Source: Azospirillum picis (GTDB lineage Bacteria > Pseudomonadota > Alphaproteobacteria > Azospirillales > Azospirillaceae). Taken from it: a DNA stretch of 64,000 nucleotides. The notes under the pieces are model-generated. The model saw only the letters and a program-made list of their open reading frames with translations, ran no database searches and was not told the origin of the DNA. A program made the translations under genes and the position numbers. The stretch spans positions 25,270 through 89,269 of the forward strand of contig NZ_JAGINO010000029.1 of the NCBI RefSeq assembly GCF_017876115.1, read 5' to 3'. The first letter of the stretch is position 1. Each line of letters opens with the position of its first letter. Positions 13,883-20,915 of the stretch are shown here, in pieces.

Positions 13883-14068
13883 TCAGAAGCCGATTTTTAG
13901 CACCGATGCTGCTATGATAATAATTATCGCTAATATAAAGAACAAAATTGTCCTTGAGATTTCAAGGGCCGCTTCGTCTTTTGATGGTCTCACCCAACCA
14001 CAGTTCAAGCATATCTTCTGCTCCGGCATCATCAGCTTATCACAGCGGTGGCATTGGTAGTTCGCCAT
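13883..14068 (-). CDS. Zinc-ribbon single-pass membrane protein
   Basis: A 61-residue protein. Two Cys pairs (YQCHRCD and KICLNCGW) form a probable zinc ribbon at residues 5-25. A transmembrane helix rich in Ile/Leu (ILFFILAIIIIIAASVL) occupies residues 40-57. The metal knuckle would face the cytoplasm. The coding region is markedly AT-richer than the core genome, a sign of transfer. Function unknown; similar zinc-ribbon-plus-helix proteins are common orphans in phage-derived islands. Confidence 0.65.
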   Translation of the reverse strand: MANYQCHRCDKLMMPEQKICLNCGWVRPSKDEAALEISRTILFFILAIIIIIAASVLKIGF

Positions 14069-14320
14069 TTCCTTAAATTTCCCAGCATTTGCACTGACGT
14101 CCAGGCAAGGAAGCGCTCGTTAACGAGGTCCGGAGTGTTGACGTTGTATGTGGCTGTCGCACTGTCAGCGTCAACACACGACGAACTCGCAGTACGCGGT
14201 ACGCAACCAGGACTGAACGCTTGAGGACCTACAACACGGCAAAATCGATATGTTAAGGGTTTGGCAACGATTTCCCTGCAATAGTTGACGCCATGCACCG
14301 CCCGAGGTGCGACTGAACCA

Positions 14321-14350
14321 AGCCCCGCCGGAGAAATCCGCTGCGGGGCT
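14321..14350. terminator. Hairpin AGCCCCGC/GCGGGGCT
   Basis: An 8-bp perfect stem (14321-14328 with 14343-14350) encloses 14 bases and is followed by TCGTCGTTTC. It lies just before a frameshifted gene and could be an old terminator of a transcript entering from the left. Confidence 0.4.
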
Positions 14351-14375
14351 TCGTCGTTTCTGGAGCTTCGCCACG

Positions 14376-14697
14376 ATGGATACTCTGCTGTTGCCCGACA
14401 TCGGCGACACGCTCGCCCGTATCGCCATCCTGTCGCCGGCCGCCCGGATCACGGCGCTGCTGGTGATCGGCTGTAGTGGGTCTCTGGATTTGGTGTCGGC
14501 GGCTACAGTCCGGCCCGGATGCTCAGATCGTTGTCGAGGCTTTGAAGAGCGCGGCCCAGGCCCAGGTAGAGACGGCGGCCAGCACCGCCGCCATGGCTCA
14601 GCAGAACGAACTGATTCTCTCGGAGGTGCGCGGCACAGCCGCGGAGATGCGGGTCATGGTCAATGCCGCTCTGGTCACGATCGAGCAAGCGGTTTGA
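14376..14697 (+). pseudogene. Frameshifted small membrane protein
   Basis: Two overlapping frames together make one plausible protein. ATG 14376 gives MDTLLLPDIGDTLARIAILSPAARITALLVIG. Near 14466-14472 the sense passes to the next frame, giving VVGLWIWCRRLQSGPDAQIVVEALKSAAQ and ending IEQAV at 14697. The join restores one membrane helix followed by an amphipathic, Ala/Gln-rich helix. A single indel therefore appears to have broken the gene. The arrangement resembles phage holin- or spanin-adjacent proteins, but no family is certain. A programmed frameshift is possible but less likely. Confidence 0.5.
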
Positions 14698-14783
14698 CGG
14701 CTGATCTGTTGAGTATTCCATCTGACCTGGTGGCGCGGATGATTGCCGTCAACTAAGCGGCAGGTGCGGGAGCGGCCTGCCTG

Positions 14784-15278
14784 TCAGCTCCTCAGCATAT
14801 GTCGCGTGCGGGGAATTCGGCCACGCTTCAGCCCCGTTGCCGCGGGATCGATGTTTATCGCGGAGCATGCGAACTGATAGGCGAGTGACAGCAGGCCCAG
14901 CGAGAACACCGGATCCCGTGAGCGACGGAGGAAGTCATCATAGGAGCTTAAGGAGCCTGCTACCCGTCTCCAGAGAAGAGGGTCATCCAGGAACATCAGG
15001 TTCATGGCCCATGCGCCGAACTGACGACCGGCTGAACCGGCGGTAGACAGTAGAAGGTCAACATGATGGTGCCTGGCGTCCGCGGATACTCTCTGAAAAG
15101 TTGCATCAACAGCTTCCGCAGATCCTTCCAAAATTTGAACGAAGACGCCCCCACATTCGATCATGAAGCCGCTGATGCCATGTCTTCTATTGTTGCGCGC
15201 AGATAGAATGCATATGTCTTTGATAACATTGTATGACAATATGGAATTCAGTTCGCTCCGGAAGACGAGCATGTACAT
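14784..15278 (-). CDS. BLUF-domain protein with Tyr-to-Phe change at the photoactive site
   Basis: A 164-residue protein whose first ~100 residues match the BLUF blue-light FAD-binding fold. Aligned with AppA by spacing, N30 (ARNNRRHGISG) corresponds to N45, Q48 (GVFVQILEG) to Q63, W90 and M92 (FGAWAMNL) to W104 and M106. The essential Y21 corresponds to F6 (MLVFRSEL, codon TTC). The known Y21F change in AppA abolishes the light response, so this protein may bind flavin without signalling light, or be degenerating. The C-terminal ~65 residues have no known domain. ATG 15278 has a strong GGGAGGAAAGA site. It has no output domain and lies in the island. Confidence 0.85.
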   Translation of the reverse strand: MYMLVFRSELNSILSYNVIKDICILSARNNRRHGISGFMIECGGVFVQILEGSAEAVDATFQRVSADARHHHVDLLLSTAGSAGRQFGAWAMNLMFLDDPLLWRRVAGSLSSYDDFLRRSRDPVFSLGLLSLAYQFACSAINIDPAATGLKRGRIPRTRHMLRS

Positions 15279-15308
15279 TCTTTCCTCCCGTTGATCAGCC
15301 GTGCTTTC

Positions 15309-15521
15309 TCAGTGTGTAGGAAGCTCGACCTTGGCCATCAATCCAAATGACCGCTTTTCCGTCAGGCGAATTGAGGAAGCGTATTTTTTTATTTTCAACC
15401 AAATGCGAAGCGGTTCTCTCATCATCGGAGGCCTAGGCGAGAGTCTCGTAATGCCAGCCTTCAAAGGTTGAAATCTGTCGATCGTGCCCTCAACCTCATA
15501 TCCCCGCTTGCCCCTCTCCAT
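15309..15521 (-). CDS. Possible small hypothetical protein
   Basis: A 70-residue ORF (MERGKRGYEVEGTIDRF to LMAKVELPTH) just upstream of the BLUF gene on the same strand. It contains an AT-rich stretch of real-looking codons (IWLKIKKYASSIRLTEKRSFG). The start region with a basic patch followed by a short beta-rich segment faintly recalls a shortened PilZ domain, but key residues cannot be assigned and no ribosome site is evident. It could be a remnant. Confidence 0.3.
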   Translation of the reverse strand: MERGKRGYEVEGTIDRFQPLKAGITRLSPRPPMMREPLRIWLKIKKYASSIRLTEKRSFGLMAKVELPTH

Positions 15522-15670
15522 CCAAGGTCACATGGATTAGCAATGCCGCGGCACTTGTGCCATCGGAACAAGTTCGAAAGCGTTGCCTCAACAAAACTCA
15601 GGTTCGGCCGTCAGTGTAGCCATGACTGCAACCTGGAGAGGCTGCGGGACACGATGGTGGTTGAGCAGGG

Positions 15671-15922
15671 TCAAACCGGCTCAGAAAATTTCCCTCGGCT
15701 ACGGGGGGCCGGGAACCATCCTGTGTCATGGCAGCGCTGGCAGCCGTTCCCGTTGCACGAAGGGCAGAGGATCCAATCGTCGTTGCCCCATCTGGCGGCG
15801 ACTTCACCATCGCAGGGACCGGCAACGCCACGCGCCGCACAGCCCCGGATGATGGCATCCAGCGTGTAGTAGGGCATTCCGCATTCGAGACAGATAGCGA
15901 TCGGTGGGCTCTTCCGGGTCAT
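15671..15922 (-). CDS. Cys-rich small zinc-binding-like protein
   Basis: An 83-residue protein. An N-terminal CLECG pair at residues 11-14 and a DnaJ-type cluster CPSCNGNGCQRCHDTGW at residues ~53-69 suggest zinc binding. The middle (GPCDGEVAARWGNDDWILC) is conserved-looking. GAGG lies five bases before ATG 15922. The motif resembles the CxxCxGxG repeats of DnaJ-like and phage zinc-finger proteins, but the domain is incomplete and the function unknown. Coding quality suggests it is intact, unlike its neighbours. Confidence 0.6.
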   Translation of the reverse strand: MTRKSPPIAICLECGMPYYTLDAIIRGCAARGVAGPCDGEVAARWGNDDWILCPSCNGNGCQRCHDTGWFPAPRSRGKFSEPV

Positions 15923-16105
15923 GATGACCTCAACCGCAACGCTAGCTAGGCAGCTCTCACTCTACATACTCTTGTGCGTTTCCGCCATGTCGACGGTGTC
16001 GCACGCTGGTGGAAGTGAAGGACCACACCGGCGGCATCATGTGCGAAGCCGTCAACGAACGTTCTCGGTTGGAAGCGGCAACGTCGGAGGGTGAGGGGGA
16101 GCAGC

Positions 16106-16588
16106 TTAGCGCTTCTGCTGCAACGCTTTGATGAAAGCGGCTTGAAGCGTTGTCGGCGTACATGGCATTTCCAGCAGTATTCCGCCGAATGCGCCCGCTT
16201 TCCAGCGCTGGATCAGGCTGAGGTCGCCGGTAACTCCGATCCACGGGAGCGGATAGCCGAGTTCGGCTTCGAAGTGCCTGGCCAACTGGTCTCCGGTCTG
16301 CTCTCCGTTCATCGGCGGCAGAAGCATCACGGTCGGGCGAAGGCTATTTTCTTTGATGTCTGCGAGAATATGCTCGATGTATTCTCCAGAAATGACATGG
16401 CATCCCCAGGACTCAAGCAGCGCCTCGACGCCAAGCCGTAGAACTGCATTCTGCTCAAGAACTACAACGGTGTTCCCGATTATTTCTGGCGCGGCGTTAA
16501 TTTCTCTATCCCTCGGATGGTGTGTAAAGATGTAGATGGTAAAACAAGTAATCCGGTAGGATGGCGCCTCCGGTCGCTTTTTTGTCAT
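16106..16588 (-). CDS. Receiver-like protein lacking phosphorylation residues (pseudo-receiver)
   Basis: A 160-residue protein whose residues ~38-155 follow the receiver fold (VVVLEQNAVLRLGVEALLESWGCHV ... ALQQ). The normal acidic pair is replaced by EQ (45-46). The phosphoacceptor Asp position falls on Pro near residue 91 (VMLLPPMNGEQTG). The Lys of the K-P motif is Met141 (LLEMPCTP). Only the Thr of VTGD (T120) is kept. It therefore cannot be phosphorylated in the usual way and may act by protein contact, or be decaying. It has no output domain. AGGTGA abuts ATG 16588. Confidence 0.65.
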   Translation of the reverse strand: MTKKRPEAPSYRITCFTIYIFTHHPRDREINAAPEIIGNTVVVLEQNAVLRLGVEALLESWGCHVISGEYIEHILADIKENSLRPTVMLLPPMNGEQTGDQLARHFEAELGYPLPWIGVTGDLSLIQRWKAGAFGGILLEMPCTPTTLQAAFIKALQQKR

Positions 16589-16760
16589 TCACCTGTGGTG
16601 AGCTTAAATCGCAGCCGTATAGGGGTATGTGTCATGTCAACCAACTCTGCAATGATCGGCGCCACCACGCTGATCCGGAGCTTGTCCGATGGACAAGTTG
16701 GATCGGGACCGATGGAAAGGTATGAGGTGGTGAGTAAGATGCCGGTTGGGGGCTGAACCT

Positions 16761-17153
16761 ATGGCACGCCCCCGTAGCCTCCGCTTGCCTCTGTCCATCC
16801 TGGACACCCGCATCGGCAGGGCCATGGTGCCTGCGTCGTCGGAACCGGACCGCAAGTGACGGCTCGACGAAACCCGCGACTTGGCCCGTCAGCGTGGCTG
16901 CGACCGCGACTGCGAGACGCTGCGGGCCACGGTGGTGATCGAACCAGGCTGCCGGTGCGAGAGGTGCGGCATCATCGTCGTGTCGAACAAACGGGAGGCC
17001 ACGGCCAGCCCCGTCCCCGTGGCCGAGGTGGACCGCATCGGGAGCATCACCGACCGGCCGGGCCTGAGGCTCGAGCGATCGAACCTGCGGGTGCTGTGCA
17101 AGCCCTCCCACTTGGGGCGGGCGGCCAAGGACCAGGGCGTTGCGCGCGGCTGA
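16761..17153 (+). pseudogene. HNH endonuclease remnant with in-frame opal codon
   Basis: Phage-type HNH nuclease, as found beside terminase genes. ATG 16761 gives MARPRSLRLPLSILDTRIGR... then TGA at 16857-16859, and the same frame continues RLDETRDLARQRGCDRDCETLRATVVIEPGCRCERCG ... EVDRIGSITDRPGLRLERSNLRVLCKPSHLGRAA. The family core is CxxCG ... VDHI ... NLRVLCKPCH. Here the catalytic VDH is VDR and the second Cys of the KPCH knuckle is Ser. The stop codon plus lost ligands indicate a dead gene. Confidence 0.72.
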
Positions 17154-17525
17154 GGAGCAGGGGGGCAGTCGAAAGTCTGGGGGCTACGTAGCCAGCGGAC
17201 CGCGTCCCCCCATTCAGAGTTTTTCCCGACGGATCACTTTGAGGTGCGGGCGTTGCGGTGGGCATGACCGGCCATGGCGAAACGCAAAGACATCGACCGG
17301 ACAGCGATTGAGGCCACAGTTCGGGCCGGGATGCGCTGCCGATGTCTTTGGACAGAGTTGCCCGAACTCTTCGGTGATGCCCGGCGCGTTGAGCCCCATA
17401 GCCGCCACTGCGATGTTCTACTGGGTTAAATCGCGTGCGGCCAAGAAAAAGGCGCCAAGAAAAAGGCGCCAAGAAAAAGTGAGAAAGTGGAGGCCGCTCC
17501 ATGAGGAGAGCAGCCTCCGAAAGCG
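17154..17525. other. Gap with a possible 51-residue ORF
   Basis: No confident gene. An ORF at 17274-17429 (plus) begins MAKRKDIDRTAIEATVRAGMRCRCLWTEL and is coding-like, but it lacks a ribosome site. It could be a remnant of a small phage protein. The short tandem repeat at 17439-17478 lies just after it. Confidence 0.35.
17439..17478. repeat. Tandem 14-bp repeat GGCGCCAAGAAAAA
   Basis: Two exact copies (17451-17464, 17465-17478) preceded by a 12-base partial copy (17439-17450). In one frame they encode Lys/Pro-rich residues. The A-runs spaced 14 bases apart are not in helical phase. Probably slippage-prone low-complexity DNA downstream of the BON-LysM gene. Confidence 0.8.
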
Positions 17526-18029
17526 TTATGCTCCAGGCGGGATCCGCAGAACCTGTCCCGGGTAAATCTCATCCGGATCCTTCAGCATTGGGCGGTTTGC
17601 CTCAAAAATTGCGGAATATTTATTGGCGTCATGGTAGAAGTGCTTGGATATTTTGGAGAGTGTGTCGCCACTTTGAACGGTATAGAATTGGCTGGCGGGA
17701 TTTTCAGGAGCAGGCGCGTTTGCTGGGGCGCCGCCGCCTCCATCGACAGGCGCCGCCGCTTCGCCGCCACCATTGGCTGCGGAAACTCCTAGCTGATCTT
17801 CAACTTTCCCGATGCCGTGGACGTTCCCCAAGGCAATGACTATCTTCTCGCGCTGATCCTGGGAGGGAGCGGCTCCACGAACTGTCACCGTGTCGCCATC
17901 GACCGCGATGTCGAGGCCATTGGTGCTGATCCCCAACTGGTTCAGGTGTTGCCGTAGAGCATCGGGTGTCGGGCTTTCCCCGCCGACCTTTGGACCGGCA
18001 TCGCGTCGGAAGAAATCGAACAAACCCAT
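17526..18029 (-). CDS. BON-LysM domain protein
   Basis: A 167-residue protein. Residues ~25-85 form a BON domain (GLDIAVDGDTVTVRGAAPSQDQREKIVIALGNVHGIGKVEDQL). A Gly/Ala/Pro linker follows, then a C-terminal LysM module (YTVQSGDTLSKISKHFYHDANKYSAIFEANRPMLKDPDEIYPGQVLRIP) that binds peptidoglycan sugars. This is the YgaU/KbpA architecture, linked in other bacteria to potassium sensing and envelope stress. As in those, there is no signal peptide. GGAGGA lies before ATG 18029. The gene is intact and may be core sequence captured in or inserted into the island. Confidence 0.88.
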   Translation of the reverse strand: MGLFDFFRRDAGPKVGGESPTPDALRQHLNQLGISTNGLDIAVDGDTVTVRGAAPSQDQREKIVIALGNVHGIGKVEDQLGVSAANGGGEAAAPVDGGGGAPANAPAPENPASQFYTVQSGDTLSKISKHFYHDANKYSAIFEANRPMLKDPDEIYPGQVLRIPPGA

Positions 18030-18489
18030 TGCGTCCTCCTGCTTGCTAATTAGGGAGGAGAACAGGATCGCTCCCGCACCGTTCCGGCACAGCCCCGTTG
18101 ACGCCTATCATTCCTTTCGCCAACGGGGCCAATCCACCCGCGGACCCGAGCCGGATCACGCATCGGTCCAGGAACCCGCCCGATCGGGATCAATGCGCCT
18201 GCTGAGCGCGGCCGGGGGAGCGGGGCTGCGTGGTGGTTTCGTGAGCTGCGCAACAGCGGGCAAGGGAAACCGTGCGTATGGTTTCCTGGACCTGCCGGGT
18301 ACCAAGGCGCCGATCGTCGCTGCCAGTTCGATTGCCAGGAAGTTCGAAGCCGGCATCGTCATGACGACGGGGGCGGCTTCCGTGCTGGCCGGGTGGGCGC
18401 CGGGACCTTCGGGTGTTGCCGGCACGGCGTGCCGGCAAGCTCCCGGGTGCGCAGGTCTGGCCGATCAAACACCATTAAGGAGATGAACA
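18030..18489. other. Gap with hairpin and doubtful ORF
   Basis: A 97-residue plus-strand ORF (18193-18486, MRLLSAAGGAGLRGGFVSC...) has weak coding character and no clear ribosome site. A perfect inverted repeat TTGCCGGCAC/GTGCCGGCAA (18416-18425, 18429-18438) with a 3-base loop lies 50 bases before the gene at 18490 and may be an operator or terminator. Nothing else was seen. Confidence 0.35.
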
Positions 18490-18681
18490 GTGGCGAGCGC
18501 CTTCACCATTTCTCAGGGGATTGCCGATGTGGCCGACCTGATCGACTGCGCTGCCCAGCGCGAAGCTTACCGTCGTGCGACCGAACTGCTCAGGCCCGCA
18601 CTGGGGAGGATCGGCCACACGATGGCTGTCGGTGAAATGGACGGATGGACCGCGGCGTCGCCACGGCTTGCTGAACGCTGA
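18490..18681 (+). CDS. Small hypothetical protein
   Basis: A 63-residue protein from a GTG start, supported by an excellent AAGGAGAT ribosome site ending seven bases before it. The sequence (MASAFTISQGIADVADLIDCAAQREAYRRATELLRPALGRIGH) is helical and soluble. No domain was recognised. The site strength argues that it is really translated despite its size. It stands alone, pointing towards a convergent acetyltransferase gene. Confidence 0.55.
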   Translation: MASAFTISQGIADVADLIDCAAQREAYRRATELLRPALGRIGHTMAVGEMDGWTAASPRLAER

Positions 18682-18735
18682 ACCGCGCCCGGAATTCCGG
18701 GTTGACGACGGTGCTTTCGGTGGAGCCACTGTGGG

Positions 18736-19176
18736 TCAGTCGGCCAGGACGAGGTGAATCAGTGGGAAAGGCCGTCCGCTACCGTCCAACTCAGAACGGC
18801 CCGTTTCCCGAAAGCCCAGACGCTTGTAGAAGGCGCGGGCCTGTGGGTTCTGCTCGTTCACATCCACTTCCAGGAATGGCGAACGGTGCCGGGCGTGATC
18901 GATCAGGGCTCGCCCCACGCCTTGGCCGTGCCGACGCGGGTCGACGAAGAGCGCGTCGATCTTCGTTTCACTCATCCCCATGAAGCCGACCGGCTGGTCG
19001 GCCTTGTCCACGGCAACAAGGAACTCGGTCTGGGGCAGATAGGAACCGCGGACCTGCTCAGCGTAGAAGGCGATGTCGCTTTCCGTCAGGAAGTCATGCG
19101 TCGCCCGAACCGCGGAGAGCCAGATGACAAACAGAGCGTCCTTGTCCTCGATGCGTGACGGTCGGATCGATACCAT
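18736..19176 (-). CDS. GNAT-family N-acetyltransferase
   Basis: A 146-residue acetyl-CoA-dependent transferase, close in style to YjaB-type enzymes. Beta-strands flank IDALFVDPRRHGQGVGRALIDHA, whose RRHGQGVG is the acetyl-CoA pyrophosphate-binding loop (motif A). NEQNPQARAFYKRLGFRETGRSE is the typical C-terminal motif. The start MVSIRPSRIEDKDAL matches the family N-terminus. The substrate cannot be told. Coding quality is good, so this may be the first intact core-type gene within the island. Confidence 0.85.
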   Translation of the reverse strand: MVSIRPSRIEDKDALFVIWLSAVRATHDFLTESDIAFYAEQVRGSYLPQTEFLVAVDKADQPVGFMGMSETKIDALFVDPRRHGQGVGRALIDHARHRSPFLEVDVNEQNPQARAFYKRLGFRETGRSELDGSGRPFPLIHLVLAD

Positions 19177-19692
19177 CGCATTCCGCTTTTAAATCATGGG
19201 CTGCCGATGGCCCGGGACCCGTGAGAATAGAGGGGAGCCACCCGCTCCATCAAGACGGCCGCGCGGGGCGGTATGGCGTGTGGAGCACGGAACCGGTCTG
19301 TGCATGCGCGGGGTCTGCAAAGAAAATGGGCGCCAGGAAGGCGCCCGCGAGTCGAGGGAGGTTGTCTGACTGCGCCGCCAGACAGCCTCAGCATGGCGCA
19401 ACCGTCTTTCTCATTCGTGATCAAAGCGATAGGACAACCCCCTATCTCCTTCATGCAGGTCGCCATGGCGCTTCCCATATGGTTGGGTCCGCTGCCATTG
19501 CGCCCGGCGAGGGAACGCTGTGGGCCGGTCGGATGGATGTGGCCGAGGCTGTGGCGAAGTCCTTCGGCCGTGGGCATGCCGCCAGCGTCACCGTCATACT
19601 GACCGTCGCCGCAGGAGCGGTTCGAGGAATGACCGGTGCGGGGTGCCAGGTATGGCCGGGCCGGGCGGTCGGAGCTCGATATCGGCTCGGCT
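19177..19692. other. Gap without a confident gene
   Basis: Several overlapping frames are open but none has a ribosome site or a recognisable domain. One plus frame (around HGATVFLIRDQSDRTTPYLLHAGRHGASHMVG to GHAASVTVILTVAAG, ~19390-19620) looks locally coding and may be the residue of a broken gene. Confidence 0.3.
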
Positions 19693-19908
19693 TTATCGTC
19701 GGGTTCGTCCGCGGTCGGGAGCTTCGTGGAAGTCTTCGACGATCCTGCGTGATTTCCGGATCATGTTCGTCGACTGCAGGATCATGATTTCCGACTTCAG
19801 CAGGAATTCGGCGCGCCTGCAGCGCTGCTCCTCAAGCAGTTCCAGCATGGTCGTGATGCGCGACAGGAAATATTCCATCACCAAGAGATTGAGCGCCGTG
19901 CATAGCAT
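19693..19908 (-). CDS. Possible small helical protein
   Basis: A 71-residue ORF, strongly helical (LLVMEYFLSRITTMLELLEEQRCRRAEFLLKSEIMILQSTNMIRKSRRIVEDFHEA), with heptad-like Leu/Ile spacing over residues 8-60, so a short coiled coil is likely. An alternative start is ATG 19878. Neither start has a clear ribosome site. Unknown function; composition argues for a real gene or a recent remnant. Confidence 0.38.
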   Translation of the reverse strand: MLCTALNLLVMEYFLSRITTMLELLEEQRCRRAEFLLKSEIMILQSTNMIRKSRRIVEDFHEAPDRGRTRR

Positions 19909-20138
19909 TGCAATACGCTCAGGAAGAAGGCGGCTGCCCGCCGGAAGAGCAGGGCCAACCTATTGCTTTGGTGGAAAAGGAAGCTTGAAGCGTCAGGTGT
20001 CGGGGAAATCTCTCGGCCGTTGACTTCCGCAACGTGCATGAACCCTTTCACATGGCGGCTTCCATTCCACAAGGGATGGCGGTGCGGCACTCGGCCACGT
20101 GGCGTCGTGTCCACTCGAGCCCCTGCCGGAGCTTGACG

Positions 20139-20513
20139 TCATGCGGCGGCGCGAAGGCGCATTGCCGGCCGGAGCCTTTGCATCAGTCCCTTGATGCCGA
20201 AGCCGGCAGGGAGGGTTTGAAGACAGCGCGGTTGAGGATGACGGCCTGCCGTCGAGCCGCCGGCCTGCCCGGCTTCGACGGTGGACCGTTCCGGCCCGTT
20301 GCCGAGGTCGCCGTAGCGTTGATGGATCTCGCCCGGCCCGATGATCGTACCGTCCGGACGGGAGATCACGGCGACGTGCCGGACAGGTTCCGGGATGGTT
20401 TCCATTGCATAGCGAACCGCCTCGTCGACACTTTCGAACTCCTTCTGCACCAATGTGCCGAAATCGTTGAAAAGAGGCTCCCAGACAGTGACTGACAATT
20501 GGCTCTCCATCAT
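20139..20513 (-). CDS. Hypothetical protein, possibly frameshifted at its end
   Basis: Residues 1-~70 look like a compact domain (VTVWEPLFNDFGTLVQKEFESVDEAVRYAMETIPEPVRHVAVISRPDGTIIGPGEIHQRY), with a strand-helix-strand pattern similar to short DUF-type domains. The C-terminal ~50 residues are Gly/Arg-rich and shadow-like, so the real end may have been lost by frameshift. Start taken at ATG 20513; an upstream GTG at 20522 is possible. No family was recognised. Confidence 0.45.
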   Translation of the reverse strand: MMESQLSVTVWEPLFNDFGTLVQKEFESVDEAVRYAMETIPEPVRHVAVISRPDGTIIGPGEIHQRYGDLGNGPERSTVEAGQAGGSTAGRHPQPRCLQTLPAGFGIKGLMQRLRPAMRLRAAA

Positions 20514-20915
20514 GCCGTCCACGAAGAAGAGTGCCGGAGATAAGTGGGCATGTCCAGGCGACTTTTTGCAATGAAGGCTGTTATCAAAATAAGACTGATA
20601 TGTTAGCGGCGTTACAGTTCGAAACCGAATTCTACAAAATCATACATTGCGGACACACTGTGCATCATTTGCGTTTGCCGAGCGATAATATCGGCGGGCC
20701 AGACTCTAAACCATGTATCCCCCTCATTCATAGAAAGAGCCTCCGTCCATTAGGCGTGCGGTGGCCCGGTCCATGATCCCGGGCGCGGTGTAGAGGCCGT
20801 GGAAGCGTCCCGCTGAAGGGCCGTCGCAAGCCGCCGATGCCGGCGCTGGAAAGGCCGAAGAGGGGATGGTGGAAGGGCGCGCGCATTTGCCGCGCTCCCG
20901 GAGGCGATTGCCGTT
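20514..20915. other. AT-rich gap, probable right edge of the island
   Basis: No gene. The stretch 20560-20740 is noticeably AT-rich against the flanking core genes and contains no repeat of the tRNA-Ser 3' end that I could find. Core-type genes resume with the LysR gene at 20916, so the island boundary is likely here. Confidence 0.45.

Noticed and set aside
14032..14298. An 88-codon minus-strand frame upstream of the zinc-ribbon gene
   Set aside because: It overlaps the start of a better-supported gene and has neither a domain nor a ribosome site.
17439..17478. CRISPR-like array
   Set aside because: The repeats are 14 bases, directly adjacent and have no spacers; this is simple tandem duplication. 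No CRISPR or cas gene was seen anywhere.
12329..20915. A second copy of the tRNA-Ser 3' end as the right attachment site
   Set aside because: I scanned for the TTCGAATCCCAT core in the rest of the window and did not find it. The right site may be mutated or lie elsewhere.
12421..20915. Insertion sequences in the island
   Set aside because: No transposase-like protein and no terminal inverted repeats with target duplication were recognised.
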